DNA from: an uncultured Sedimentitalea sp.
GTDB taxonomy: Bacteria; Pseudomonadota; Alphaproteobacteria; Rhodobacterales; Rhodobacteraceae
Length of the DNA: 64,000 nucleotides
Direction of reading: 5' to 3'
Assembly (NCBI GenBank): GCA_947504115.1
Contig: CANNGH010000005.1
Coordinates: 124,001 to 188,000, forward strand
This document shows positions 8,507 to 17,248 of this stretch, one piece after another. Position numbers and translations under genes: made by a program. Position 1 is the first letter of the stretch, and every line of letters starts with the position of its first letter. The notes beneath the pieces are model-generated. The model did not search any database, was not told where the DNA came from, and was given only the letters and a program-made list of their open reading frames with translations.

Positions 8507-9124
8507 ATGGCGCAAAAGCTGGATTACCTAAAGGAAACCCCCTCGCAGACAGCCGGGCCTTATGTCCATATCGGCTGTACGTCGAACTTTATCGGTGTGC
8601 AGGGCGTCTATGATCGCGATCTGGGCAGCGAAATGAAGACCGGCCCGGTCAAGGGTCAGGAGATCACGATCACCGGCCGCGTCATCGACGGCACCGGCAC
8701 GGCCCTGCGCGATGTGCTGGTCGAGATCTGGCAGGCCGATGCCGGTGGGTTGCACAATTCTCCACAGGAAACGCGCGGCAAGGCCGACGCGAACTTTACC
8801 GGTTGGGGGCGTTGCCCCGGTCATCCCGAAACCGGTGAATTCCGCTTTGATACGGTAAAGCCCGGCCGCGTTCCGTTTGGCGATGGCCGGATGCAGGCGC
8901 CGCATGTCACCTTCTGGATCGTGGCGCGCGGCATCAATATCGGCCTGCACACGCGGATGTATTTCGCCGATGAAGACGCGGCCAATGCCGACGATCCCAT
9001 CCTGAGCCGGATCGAACACAGGAACCGCGTTGCCACCCTTCTGGCCAGCCGGGACGGCGACGCGGCCTATCGGTTCGACATCGTTCTTCAGGGCGAGGAC
9101 GAAACCGTCTTTTTCGATATGTGA
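8507..9124 (+). CDS. pcaG: Protocatechuate 3,4-dioxygenase alpha subunit
   Basis: A 205-residue alpha subunit, homologous to PcaH but without the full set of iron ligands. It begins with the typical ETPSQTAGPYVHIG segment and has GRVIDGTGTALRDVLVEIWQ. The ATG at 8507 follows a GGGAGGGG ribosome site that lies inside the end of pcaH; an in-frame GTG at 8501 is a less likely start. It is the last gene before a strong terminator. pcaD, pcaB and pcaQ are absent, so the pathway must be completed elsewhere in the genome. Confidence 0.94.
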   Translation: MAQKLDYLKETPSQTAGPYVHIGCTSNFIGVQGVYDRDLGSEMKTGPVKGQEITITGRVIDGTGTALRDVLVEIWQADAGGLHNSPQETRGKADANFTGWGRCPGHPETGEFRFDTVKPGRVPFGDGRMQAPHVTFWIVARGINIGLHTRMYFADEDAANADDPILSRIEHRNRVATLLASRDGDAAYRFDIVLQGEDETVFFDM

Positions 9125-9134
9125 TCATGTAAAG

Positions 9135-9170
9135 AACCGCCCGCTGCATATGGGCAAGCGGGCGGTTTTC
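9135..9170 (+). terminator. Intrinsic terminator after pcaG
   Basis: AACCGCCCGCT (9135-9145) pairs perfectly with AGCGGGCGGTT (9157-9167), giving an 11-bp stem with an 11-base loop and a TTTT end. On the opposite strand the hairpin is followed by TTCTTT, so it may also stop the convergent gene. Confidence 0.85.
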
Positions 9171-9182
9171 CGGTATGGGGCG

Positions 9183-10499
9183 TCACTTGTTGGTCATGAA
9201 CACCGGCACCGCAGCGGCCCCTTTCCCCGCCGCGTCGTCACCCGTCGCCGCCGCCAGCACGGCGATCCGGTCGGGAGATTGACCCATCGCCATGACCCCG
9301 CCATCGTCAAGCGCCTTGAGCGCCTGCGTCATCCAGCCGGCCGCCTGCCGGTCCGAGGCCTTCGCCGTTCCGAACCCGCCGCGCAGATGATGGCTGACCG
9401 CTTCGGCATAGCCGAGTTGTCCGACGGACGAGAGCAACACCGCCGACGCAAGCGCCATTTTTGCGTCATCGGTGCGATACCCGGTGCCGAGACACACCTT
9501 GCCCGTGGAAACCAGCTGATCCACCGGCTGACCGGACTCGCGCAGGAATTCCGACGTTTCCGAAATGACGGCCTGCGGCGATTTGTTCTCCAATCCCCAG
9601 ATGTGCGAATTCATGGACTGCGTCAGACCATCGCATTGGGTCTTGATCTGCGCATCCGTCATGTCGGGGATCGTCGCCACGATCTGTTTGCTTTCGAAAA
9701 TGGCATGGGCGCGCGCCAGGCAGAACTGTTCGCCAAGCGCAAACGCGGCGTCAGAGACCGCTGCAGCCTGCGTGATTCCGCCATTGGACGCCGTGAGCAC
9801 GTTGATCTCGTTGCAGTGGTCGCTGACCGAACGGGCAGGCTGGGAAAAATTGAAGGTCGGCAGACCGGGTTCGGCCGCCGCCAGCGCCGGGACGGTGTCC
9901 GCCTCGGGTTCGGTTTCGGGCACCAAGGCCGGAACCGGAGCAGCGACCGGGGCAGCCGGCGCTGCGGCCATCTGCGGGCCGGGCGCGTTGACTGTCGGAA
10001 TGCCCAACTGCTCGTTGCGATAGGTGCGCAGCAATCCACGCTGGCCCTGGCTGGCGAGAATTGCGTTATAGGGTGCCATATGGGCACTGGCGAGCGCGCG
10101 CTGATGGCTGTTGAGCAGAAAATCCCGTTCGTAATCGTCGATATATCCGTCAGCGTTGTATCCCATATCGCCCTGATAGCGCGCCACGCCGGCACGGGTG
10201 TTGCGACCGATCGAACCGTCCACCGCGCCGACATTATAGCCGAAATAATTCAGCGCCGATTGGACCTGGCGGTTCTGCTGGCGCTGCGCCGATGACACAT
10301 GGGCGCGCGACCGCGTCGAGGTCCGGGGCGACCTGACCACGCGCTGGCGCTGCTTGTTCTTGTGCACCTCGTTGACGATGATCCCGCCAAGCAACATGCC
10401 GCCAAGCGCAGCGGCCGCATCGCCGGCCTGCACGCGCTCGACCGGAACGAACACCAGACTTGCCGACACCAGTGACAATCCCATTTTTTTTGCGAACAT
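9183..10499 (-). CDS. Secreted peptidoglycan-binding-domain protein
   Basis: A 438-residue protein with an N-terminal signal peptide (GLSLVSASLVFVPVERVQA), a small glycine-rich hydrophobic segment, and a PG_binding_1-type domain at about 75-130 (VQSALNYFGYNVGAVDGSIG, then TRAGVARYQ). An Ala/Pro-rich linker (about 175-215) leads to a C-terminal alpha-helical region with four cysteines that I do not recognise. The start at MFAKKMGL is preferred because it gives a clean signal peptide. It stands alone, convergent with pcaG. It probably acts in the periplasm at the cell wall; the enzymatic role, if any, is unknown. Confidence 0.75.
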   Translation of the reverse strand: MFAKKMGLSLVSASLVFVPVERVQAGDAAAALGGMLLGGIIVNEVHKNKQRQRVVRSPRTSTRSRAHVSSAQRQQNRQVQSALNYFGYNVGAVDGSIGRNTRAGVARYQGDMGYNADGYIDDYERDFLLNSHQRALASAHMAPYNAILASQGQRGLLRTYRNEQLGIPTVNAPGPQMAAAPAAPVAAPVPALVPETEPEADTVPALAAAEPGLPTFNFSQPARSVSDHCNEINVLTASNGGITQAAAVSDAAFALGEQFCLARAHAIFESKQIVATIPDMTDAQIKTQCDGLTQSMNSHIWGLENKSPQAVISETSEFLRESGQPVDQLVSTGKVCLGTGYRTDDAKMALASAVLLSSVGQLGYAEAVSHHLRGGFGTAKASDRQAAGWMTQALKALDDGGVMAMGQSPDRIAVLAAATGDDAAGKGAAAVPVFMTNK

Positions 10500-10711
10500 T
10501 TCGAAAACCCCTCCCAAAAGACATTGCTGATCAGAGGCTTGTCAACGCTCCGAGCAGCACGACACGCATATGAAAATTCAAAAAAGTATCGTTTCAGATG
10601 AGCAGAAAAAGGCGCTTTTGTCAAGATCGACGGCCTGACGTCCCCGCCAGAGACGACTTTTTGGCGGGCCGGGCAGATGATGGAATCCAGGCGCGGGCGG
10701 AACGTGCGGGC

Positions 10712-11707
10712 TCAGCCGGGCATACCGTCATCCTCCATGTCCGGCGCGTAGAACCGATGGCACGCGCGCCCGCCGCGCTTGGCGGCATATAGCGCCAGAT
10801 CGGCACGGTGCAGCAGTTTTGCAGGCTCGGGCGCGTCCCTGCCCCCTGCAGTCGCGATACCGATACTGGCCGAAACGCGTAACTGGTGCGCGGCAAAGGG
10901 GATCGGCTGTTCCAGCCGTTGGATCAGCCGCTGCGCGATGCCCGCCAACAATGCGGGATCGGTCAACCGGTCGAAGATCAGAACGAACTCGTCCCCGCCC
11001 ACGCGCGCCACGGTGTCGCCCTCGCGGGTTTCATCCACCATGACCCGCGCCACCCGTTGCAGCACGTGATCCCCGGCGGCATGACCCATCGTGTCGTTCA
11101 CCGCCTTGAAACAATCGAGATCGAGTTGCATCAGTGAAAACGTCGCCCCCGCGTCGGTCAGGCGGGTCAGGATGTGATCCATCGCGCGCCGGTTCTTGAG
11201 ACCGGTCAGCGTGTCTGTAAAGGCCTGTTCCTCGGCGGCGACCATTGCGCCCTGCAAACGCTGGTTCAGCAGTCGCGAGGCCTCCATCGCGGCCGATTTC
11301 GCCTCGATCAGATACAGCATCTCGATGGTCAGGTCGGTCGGTGGGAAATCGGCGCTGGTCAGGGCATAATCGCGCACCGCCTCCAGCAGCGAGATGCCGA
11401 AGGACAGATTCACGACCGCACCGCCCTGTGCAGGAACGCTCATGCCCTTGAGCGCAGTTCGCGGCGCGTCGCGGAATTGCAGCGACAGCCGGGAGGGGAC
11501 CGCCAGCAATGCGCCCAGCCCCCCGGCCGGGCGGGGGCGCGTCAGGTCGAACTGGTCGAGAAGCCGCCGCCCCGGCATCGGCTGATCGGGGCGCAGTTTC
11601 TGCAGGGTCGGCCCGACACGAAAAATGCCGCCATCGCTGTCGATCAGCACATGCATCGGGCACAACCGGTCCAGCATCGCGCCGAAATTTTCGCAGTTGA
11701 TGTTCAT
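10712..11707 (-). CDS. HNOBA-GGDEF diguanylate cyclase
   Basis: A 331-residue predicted diguanylate cyclase. Residues 1 to about 130 resemble the PAS-like heme-NO-binding-associated (HNOBA) domain that partners H-NOX proteins in guanylate cyclases, followed by a helix (LTIEMLYLIEAKSAAMEASR) matching a signalling coiled coil, then a GGDEF domain from about 160. The active site GGDEF is intact (VARVGGDEFVLIF), and RxxD (REGD) five residues upstream is the product-inhibition site. Its start overlaps the stop of the H-NOX-like gene by 4 bases, so the two proteins should be made together and interact. Confidence 0.9.
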   Translation of the reverse strand: MNINCENFGAMLDRLCPMHVLIDSDGGIFRVGPTLQKLRPDQPMPGRRLLDQFDLTRPRPAGGLGALLAVPSRLSLQFRDAPRTALKGMSVPAQGGAVVNLSFGISLLEAVRDYALTSADFPPTDLTIEMLYLIEAKSAAMEASRLLNQRLQGAMVAAEEQAFTDTLTGLKNRRAMDHILTRLTDAGATFSLMQLDLDCFKAVNDTMGHAAGDHVLQRVARVMVDETREGDTVARVGGDEFVLIFDRLTDPALLAGIAQRLIQRLEQPIPFAAHQLRVSASIGIATAGGRDAPEPAKLLHRADLALYAAKRGGRACHRFYAPDMEDDGMPG

Positions 11708-12291
11708 AGCACCCGCGCCCCCAGATCGAAATCGCGCCCTCGGGAAAACGCGGATTCGACAAGCGCGATCGAGATGACCTCCCCGCCGGGCTGCCTGTCG
11801 CGGTATTCCAGGATGGCGAGGGCACCGTAATCGTCGGCCATCGCGCGCAGCACGCCGACCATGACGCTGGCAAAGCCGGGCAGGCCGGGCCGGCAGGTCA
11901 GGCTGAACAGCCCGTCGTCAACTTCGCGCAGTTCCAGCGGCGGCAGGTCCAGATCGGACACGGCCAGCCGGGCCCGGTCGGGCAGATCGTCAAGCGAATG
12001 CAGGAAATCGAGATAGGTTTCCCCGCCGAAACGCAACAGACGGCGCAGCGATTCCATCTGCGGATGCGACACCAGATAGGTTCCCAGATCCTCCAGCACC
12101 TCCTGCCGGGGCAGGCGCAAGTCGTCGCATATCGCGGTCAGCAAGACCCCCAACTGATCGTCGTCATAGGTCAGCATCGCCTCGTAATCGGACATTCCCA
12201 CACCGGCAGCGGATGTCACCGCCTGCCAGCGCCGCCGGCCATGGGTGGTCGCGAAAAACGACTGGATCGCCGTGAAAATCAGCCCGTGCAT
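11704..12291 (-). CDS. H-NOX-fold protein lacking the proximal heme histidine
   Basis: A 195-residue stand-alone heme-NO/oxygen-binding (H-NOX) homologue, starting MHGLIF as the family does (two earlier in-frame ATGs are less likely). The conserved core is clear: SLRRLLRFGG, then FLHSLDDLPDRARL, then SLTCRPGLPGF. Aligned by eye with soluble guanylate cyclase beta (FLQNLDALH), the proximal His falls on Pro104. The porphyrin-contact Y-x-S-x-R reads S-L-T-C-R, keeping only the Arg. It may therefore bind heme differently or not at all. It is coupled to the HNOBA-GGDEF gene downstream, and a regulatory role on that cyclase is inferred. Confidence 0.85.
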   Translation of the reverse strand: MHGLIFTAIQSFFATTHGRRRWQAVTSAAGVGMSDYEAMLTYDDDQLGVLLTAICDDLRLPRQEVLEDLGTYLVSHPQMESLRRLLRFGGETYLDFLHSLDDLPDRARLAVSDLDLPPLELREVDDGLFSLTCRPGLPGFASVMVGVLRAMADDYGALAILEYRDRQPGGEVISIALVESAFSRGRDFDLGARVL

Positions 12292-12389
12292 CATGGCCCC
12301 ACACCTGTAAAACACGTGGAAGTCTTGCAGCGGTGTTCTTAAGAAAGCGCCAATAAATCAAACTCTAATAGTTCGGATTTATGCAAAAT

Positions 12390-14177
12390 TCAGTAACCCG
12401 GCGCCAGCACCGACCCGTCCAGAAACAGGGCATTCGCGCCGGTGGGGCGGATCGCGAAATGCCCCGACAGCACGGAGGACAGCGCCGCGGGTTCCAGCAC
12501 CGGCCATGCCTCGCGGCGCAGATCGTGCAGCACGCGCAACGTGGCGTTTTCACCCTCGGTCAGCACGACGAAATCCGCCTGCACCGTCCCGCGTGCATCG
12601 AGATACAGCACGATCCCCTGCCCGTCTTCCGGCTGCGACGGCAGGAACGGACCGCGCACCATCACGCACCCCGCCTGCCCGTCCGGCAGACGGCGCATGC
12701 ACCCGTCGAGCCATTGTTTTATGCGCGATGGCGCGATCTCGACAAGACGCGCGGGATCGAGCTGGCCGGTGCCGGGGCGGACCGCCATCAGCCGCGCCAG
12801 CCGGGCTGCGCGTTCGGGCGCGGCCCGGTTCAGTATCGCCTGCTCGAACTGGAACGGAGTAATCTGCTGGCGCAGGGTCTCGATCCGCGCGATCAGTTCG
12901 TCATGTTGGGGATGATCGTCAAGCGCCTCCAGCCGTCGCAACCCCGCCTGCCCTGCGCGTCCCCAATCATGCTCCAGTTGCCAGAGGGCGAGTTGATCTA
13001 GATCGGCGCGCTCCTGCTTGAACCGGGCGATCTGGCTGTTGGTGGAAATGCGATAGACGTCCAGCGCGGGTGTCATCCACAGGACCGCCACGGCGATCAC
13101 CGCCAGCGCCATGATGACGTTCACCGCACGGATGCGGCGCGCCCAACCCCAGCGCCCCAGAACCGCCGCGCCATATCCCGCGCCATAGGCCAGAAGGAAC
13201 CACGCCACGCAGGCGGCCAGCACCCGGTCGGGCGTCCAGCCGTATTGGCGCACGCGCAGCAGCACCGCCCAGACCGCCAGCGCCGCCAGCAGCGGCACCA
13301 GCAGCGCCAGCGCACGGGTCGCCGCCCGCAACCCGCCATGCCGGACGGCGGCGGCGTCGTCGCGCTCCAGCGCGGCGCTGATCAGGGTGATCGCCAGAAT
13401 CGCCGTGGCGATCAGCGTGCCGGCGGAGGAGAATTCGCCGAACAGATAGGACAGCCCGCGCAACGGCACAGCCAGCAGGAACAGCGCGACCACCGCCAGC
13501 ATGACCGGCACCAGCAGCCGCAGCAACCGCAGGCCAAGATGCGGCGAAATGGTCGCGCGCAACTCATGCACCACCGCCAGCCCAAGCCCCAGAACACCGC
13601 CTGACAGCGCGAACCGCGCCGGAATGCTTCCGGTCAGTTTCTCGACCAGCGTGATATCGACAAGCCGGAGCAGCGCGTTCGACAGGAACACGATCAGCCA
13701 GAACACCCCGACGAAGATCAGCGCCACGCCATAGCGCAGCACCATCGTCCAGGCGGCATCGAACAGATGCGCATAATTCGCCCAGTTGCGCCGGTCGCGC
13801 AGGGCGACGGTCAGAAAGGGCGTGGCGAACAGCACCAGAACGGCCGCGACCGACAACATCACCGGATCGTCCAGCAGATCCAGCGGGTTGGTATGACGCA
13901 GCCCCGCCAGGCAGGCCAGCCCCGTGACCGGCAAGGCCAGCAGCAACGCCCCTGCCAGCGCCCGCGTCACCGTTACCGGCCCCGCCAGCGCAAGGCTTAC
14001 CGCCGATTGCACCGAGACGAAGGTGAACAGCGCCAGGTAGAGCATCGGCGGAACGCCGGGGTTTCTCCAGTTCTCGGCCAGCGCCCATAGCGCGAGCGCC
14101 GCAAGCGCCCCCAGCGCCGCAAGCACGAGACGCCGCGCGGCGATCTCCAGCCAGGTGTCCTGCATGTCCTCGGTCAT
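12390..14177 (-). CDS. DUF4153 integral membrane protein
   Basis: A 595-residue protein with about ten to twelve predicted membrane segments in the first 390 residues (for example LVLAALGALAALALWALA and LLVPVMLAVVALFLLAVPL), followed by a soluble C-terminal domain of about 200 residues rich in basic and acidic residues. The layout fits the DUF4153 family, which has no established function. The start MTEDMQDTWLE is chosen over an upstream ATG because the latter adds an unlikely charged extension. No operon partner is evident; the phosphatase gene upstream is on the same strand 66 bases away. Confidence 0.75.
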   Translation of the reverse strand: MTEDMQDTWLEIAARRLVLAALGALAALALWALAENWRNPGVPPMLYLALFTFVSVQSAVSLALAGPVTVTRALAGALLLALPVTGLACLAGLRHTNPLDLLDDPVMLSVAAVLVLFATPFLTVALRDRRNWANYAHLFDAAWTMVLRYGVALIFVGVFWLIVFLSNALLRLVDITLVEKLTGSIPARFALSGGVLGLGLAVVHELRATISPHLGLRLLRLLVPVMLAVVALFLLAVPLRGLSYLFGEFSSAGTLIATAILAITLISAALERDDAAAVRHGGLRAATRALALLVPLLAALAVWAVLLRVRQYGWTPDRVLAACVAWFLLAYGAGYGAAVLGRWGWARRIRAVNVIMALAVIAVAVLWMTPALDVYRISTNSQIARFKQERADLDQLALWQLEHDWGRAGQAGLRRLEALDDHPQHDELIARIETLRQQITPFQFEQAILNRAAPERAARLARLMAVRPGTGQLDPARLVEIAPSRIKQWLDGCMRRLPDGQAGCVMVRGPFLPSQPEDGQGIVLYLDARGTVQADFVVLTEGENATLRVLHDLRREAWPVLEPAALSSVLSGHFAIRPTGANALFLDGSVLAPGY

Positions 14178-14243
14178 CGCGCGCCCTTTTGCGTTGCCTT
14201 CGAACGGCACGCTATACGCTGCGCAACCGCCGGAGAACAGGCA

Positions 14244-14939
14244 TCACAGCCAGCCCGGCAAATGGCCGATATCGGGCAGTACCACATCGGCATGAGGCGC
14301 CAGATCCCGTTCCCGCGCCAGTCCGGTCAATACACCCACGGTTTTCATGCCCGCCGCGCGGCCCGCGAGCAGGTCATGAATGCTGTCGCCGACCATGACC
14401 ACATGTTCGGGCGCCTGACCGATGGCGCGCGCAAAGGCCAGCAATTGTCCCGGTCCCGGCTTGGCGCCGTGGCCGCTGTCGAATCCGGCGACGAAGTCGA
14501 ACCGTTCCAGCACGCCGGCACCGGCCAGATGCGCGCGCGCCGGCGCTTCGGCGTCGTTGGTGGCCACGCCGAGCATCAAACCGCGCGCCCGCAATCCGTC
14601 CAGCAACCCGGCCAGCGGCACTGCCTGCTTTTGCGGGGCCAGCTCGGCCTCCTCGTTGATCCGGTCGAGCAGAAGGTCGGGTCGGATCTCCGGCAGATGC
14701 GGAGCCAGCGCCGCGACGATCTCGGCCGGGGTGCCGGCGATCACGATGCTGTCGGGCCGAAAACTCTCGGTCGTCATGTCGAACCCGATATGTCGCCCGA
14801 CCCGCGTCGCGCGCGCCAGATCCTGCCCGGTGATCCGCAGCAGAAACGCCCGCGCCCAGGATTCCCATGTGGCGCCGAATTCGAACAGAGTGCCGTCCTT
14901 GTCGAATAGGATCGCGGCGATGCGCGTTTTCGAATCCAT
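14244..14939 (-). CDS. HAD-family phosphatase, phosphoglycolate phosphatase-like
   Basis: A 231-residue HAD hydrolase. Motif I is FDKDGTLFEF with the nucleophile Asp and the acid/base Asp, motif II is near GVATNDAEA, and motif IV is MVGDSIHDLLAGRAAGMKTVGV. The cap insertion between motifs I and II fits the Gph/PGMB-like subgroup. Such enzymes dephosphorylate small metabolites such as 2-phosphoglycolate; the exact substrate cannot be read from sequence. The start is only 4 bases after the DUF3572 gene on the same strand, suggesting co-transcription. Confidence 0.85.
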   Translation of the reverse strand: MDSKTRIAAILFDKDGTLFEFGATWESWARAFLLRITGQDLARATRVGRHIGFDMTTESFRPDSIVIAGTPAEIVAALAPHLPEIRPDLLLDRINEEAELAPQKQAVPLAGLLDGLRARGLMLGVATNDAEAPARAHLAGAGVLERFDFVAGFDSGHGAKPGPGQLLAFARAIGQAPEHVVMVGDSIHDLLAGRAAGMKTVGVLTGLARERDLAPHADVVLPDIGHLPGWL

Positions 14940-14943
14940 CCGT

Positions 14944-15228
14944 TCAGGTCCAGTTGACCTGCGCCCCGCCCGGCAGAGCCGCACGCGCCAGCATCACCCT
15001 GTCATAGGGAATCGCCTGCGCATCGCAGAACCGCATGACCCAGGCATCGTCGAGCATCAGGAAATCCAGCACCGAACCCAGGAATTCGCCGTCCTGCGCA
15101 CGGGCGCGCAGATCGTCCTCGCCGGCGCCCGAGGCGCCCAGGAACACACCCAGAAGATCCTCGTCCGCGATCAGCCAGGCAAGCGCCTGCAGGGCAAGTG
15201 TTTCGGCGGCATCGGCGGAATATCGCAT
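14944..15228 (-). CDS. DUF3572 family small protein
   Basis: A 94-residue acidic helical protein with the family pattern ETLALQALAWLIADEDLLGVFL and a conserved C-terminal part (DYLM-like LDFLMLDDAWVMRFC). DUF3572 occurs widely in alphaproteobacteria, often beside pleD-like genes as here. The function is unknown. It lies head-to-head with the PleD-like gene, with 70 bases between their starts that must hold both promoters. Confidence 0.8.
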   Translation of the reverse strand: MRYSADAAETLALQALAWLIADEDLLGVFLGASGAGEDDLRARAQDGEFLGSVLDFLMLDDAWVMRFCDAQAIPYDRVMLARAALPGGAQVNWT

Positions 15229-15298
15229 ATCGGGGTCAGGGGTCCGGCATTGGAAAGGGTTTGTTAACCTGTCTCATAAAGACTTTGGGGCGTGGTTA

Positions 15299-16732
15299 AT
15301 GCAAGTGGTGAAAGGCAGGGCTGTGCAGGGCACCATTCTGATTCTCGACGGGGCAGCGACGAACCGGATCATGCTGAAGGTCCAGTTGTCGTCGGCCTAC
15401 TACCATGTCGTGCAGACCGACCGTCTGGACGGCGTGCTGGCGCTGGCGCAACGAACGCGGCCCGACCTGATCGTGACCGCGATGACCCTGCCCGACGGCA
15501 ACGCGGCCGCGCTGAAGCGGATATTGTCCGGTGATGCCATGCTGGCAGACGTGCCGGTGATCGCGCTGGCGCCGCAAAACGACCGCTCTGCCCGGCTGCG
15601 CGCGCTGGATTCGGGGATCGACGACGTGCTCAGCCATCCGGTGGACGACCTGTTGTTGCAGGCCCGCATCCGCAGCCTGATTCGCGCCCGCAGCAGCGCA
15701 GAGGAGTTGCGCCTGCACGATGGGCACTCCGCCAGCAACGTGCTGGGCTTTGGCGAGCCGCAGGCCGGCTTCGCACCCTCCGCACCGGTGGCGCAGGTGG
15801 CATTGCTGACGCAGAACGCCGCCACCGCCGCCCTGTGGCGGGTCCGGCTGCAACCCGTGCTGCATCATCGTCTGAGCACGCACCAGATGCACGACATCCA
15901 CGCCCTGATGAGCGATCCGGTCCCGGATGCGGTTGTCGTCGAACTGACCGGCGCGGCCAAGGAAAGCGGGCTGCGCCTGCTCGCCGATCTGCGGGCCCGC
16001 GCGGCGACCTGTCATATCGCGATCATCGCGGTGGTGGGCAACGGCGATGCACAACTCGCCGCCGATGCGCTGGATCGGGGTGCGCATGACGTGATGCCCG
16101 GCGGGTTCTGCGCCGAGGAACTGGGGCTGCGCCTGACGACCCAGTTGCAGCACAAGGCCAGCGCCGACCGGCTGCGCGATTCGGTGCGCGACGGGTTGCG
16201 CGCGGCGGTGCGGGATCCCATGACCGGGCTGTATAACCGCCGCTACGCCCTGCCCCGGCTCGATGCCATCGCACGGCAGGCCGCGCAAAGTGGTGCCTCC
16301 TTCGCGCTGCTGCTGGCCGATCTCGATCATTTCAAGCGCATCAACGACCGGCACGGCCACCCGGCGGGCGATGCGGTGCTGACCGAGGCGGCGCGCCGGC
16401 TGGAAAGCTGTCTGCGCCCGGGCGATCTGATCGCCCGCATGGGCGGCGAGGAATTCCTGATCGCCCTGCCCGACACCGACCCCATAACCGCCAGCCGCAC
16501 CGCGGCTGAACTGTGCGAGCAGATCAACTGCCGCCCCTTCGCCGCTCCGGGCGTCGACATGCCGATCGCCATGACGATCAGCATCGGCGCGGTGATCTGC
16601 CATCCCGATGGCAAGGGGCGCGATTGCGGCGATGACTGCACCGCCGATCTGATCGAGCAGGCCGACCGCGCGCTTTACGTGGCCAAGAACGCCGGACGGA
16701 ACCGGATTTCGCTGTTCCAGCCAGCGGCTTGA
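15299..16732 (+). CDS. PleD-like diguanylate cyclase with two degenerate receiver domains
   Basis: A 477-residue protein with the PleD layout REC-REC-GGDEF. The catalytic domain is intact: MGGEEF active site with the RPGD inhibitory RxxD site five residues upstream. Both receivers are degenerate. In the first, the phosphoacceptor position reads Ala (DLIVTAMTLP, where D-x-x-x-x-D is expected), the acidic pair is Asp-Gly, and the switch Thr and Lys are replaced. In the second the acceptor position is Glu (DAVVVELTGA). Activation by phosphorylation as in Caulobacter PleD is therefore unlikely. The ATG at 15299 is chosen with GGGG 8 bases upstream; a start at a nearby GTG is possible. Confidence 0.88.
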   Translation: MQVVKGRAVQGTILILDGAATNRIMLKVQLSSAYYHVVQTDRLDGVLALAQRTRPDLIVTAMTLPDGNAAALKRILSGDAMLADVPVIALAPQNDRSARLRALDSGIDDVLSHPVDDLLLQARIRSLIRARSSAEELRLHDGHSASNVLGFGEPQAGFAPSAPVAQVALLTQNAATAALWRVRLQPVLHHRLSTHQMHDIHALMSDPVPDAVVVELTGAAKESGLRLLADLRARAATCHIAIIAVVGNGDAQLAADALDRGAHDVMPGGFCAEELGLRLTTQLQHKASADRLRDSVRDGLRAAVRDPMTGLYNRRYALPRLDAIARQAAQSGASFALLLADLDHFKRINDRHGHPAGDAVLTEAARRLESCLRPGDLIARMGGEEFLIALPDTDPITASRTAAELCEQINCRPFAAPGVDMPIAMTISIGAVICHPDGKGRDCGDDCTADLIEQADRALYVAKNAGRNRISLFQPAA

Positions 16733-16735
16733 GCG

Positions 16736-17248
16736 TCAGTCGGCGCGCGGTCTGCCGCCGGCTTCGCGGCGGGCATGCGGATGGCGTAGTGATATCTCCT
16801 CGATCCGGTCGGCGAACGTGGCGCGGGCGGCATCGTCCATCGCCGTGACACGCTCCAGCCAGACCTGCTGCACCGCGCGCTGCCAGACCTCGCGGCGCGC
16901 GGCTTCGGCGGACATCGCCGCTGCCAGCGCCTGCGGATCGAAGGGGCGCGCGCGCAACGCCGCGATCAACGCATCCTGCCCGTTTTGCGCGGGATTGTGC
17001 AAATCCGGATGGCGGGCGCGCAGATCGTCGCGAAACGCGCGGCGCTCGTCCGGCGGCAGGGCGCGGTAAAGCGCCGCGCCGCCCGGATGTCCCGGCCCGC
17101 GCATCCGGTCCTTGCCGCCATGGCGCCATGCCGCACCGGCGACCACGCCGACAACGGCAAGGTTCAGCGCCAGCGACAGCCCCAGAACGATCCGGAACCA
17201 GATCGGAATGCGCGATTTCGCGGGGGCAGTGTTCATATCGCTCATCAT
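16736..17248 (-). CDS. CpxP/CnrX-like periplasmic metal-sensor protein
   Basis: A 170-residue protein with an N-terminal membrane anchor (FRIVLGLSLALNLAVVGVVAG) and a helical periplasmic part of the heavy-metal-resistance/CpxP type (ALPPDERRAFRDDLRARH, then LAAAMSAEAARREVWQRAVQ). Members of this superfamily sense metals or misfolded envelope proteins, and CnrX relieves anti-sigma inhibition of an ECF factor. The start overlaps the stop of the putative anti-sigma gene (ATGA). It is the last gene of the EF-hand/ECF operon and ends 3 bases from the convergent PleD-like gene. Confidence 0.78.
   Translation of the reverse strand: MMSDMNTAPAKSRIPIWFRIVLGLSLALNLAVVGVVAGAAWRHGGKDRMRGPGHPGGAALYRALPPDERRAFRDDLRARHPDLHNPAQNGQDALIAALRARPFDPQALAAAMSAEAARREVWQRAVQQVWLERVTAMDDAARATFADRIEEISLRHPHARREAGGRPRAD

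Noticed and set aside
10643-10668. Terminator for the HNOBA-GGDEF gene
   Set aside because: CCCGCCA and TGGCGGG form a 7-bp stem, but no T run follows in the direction of transcription, so evidence is too weak.
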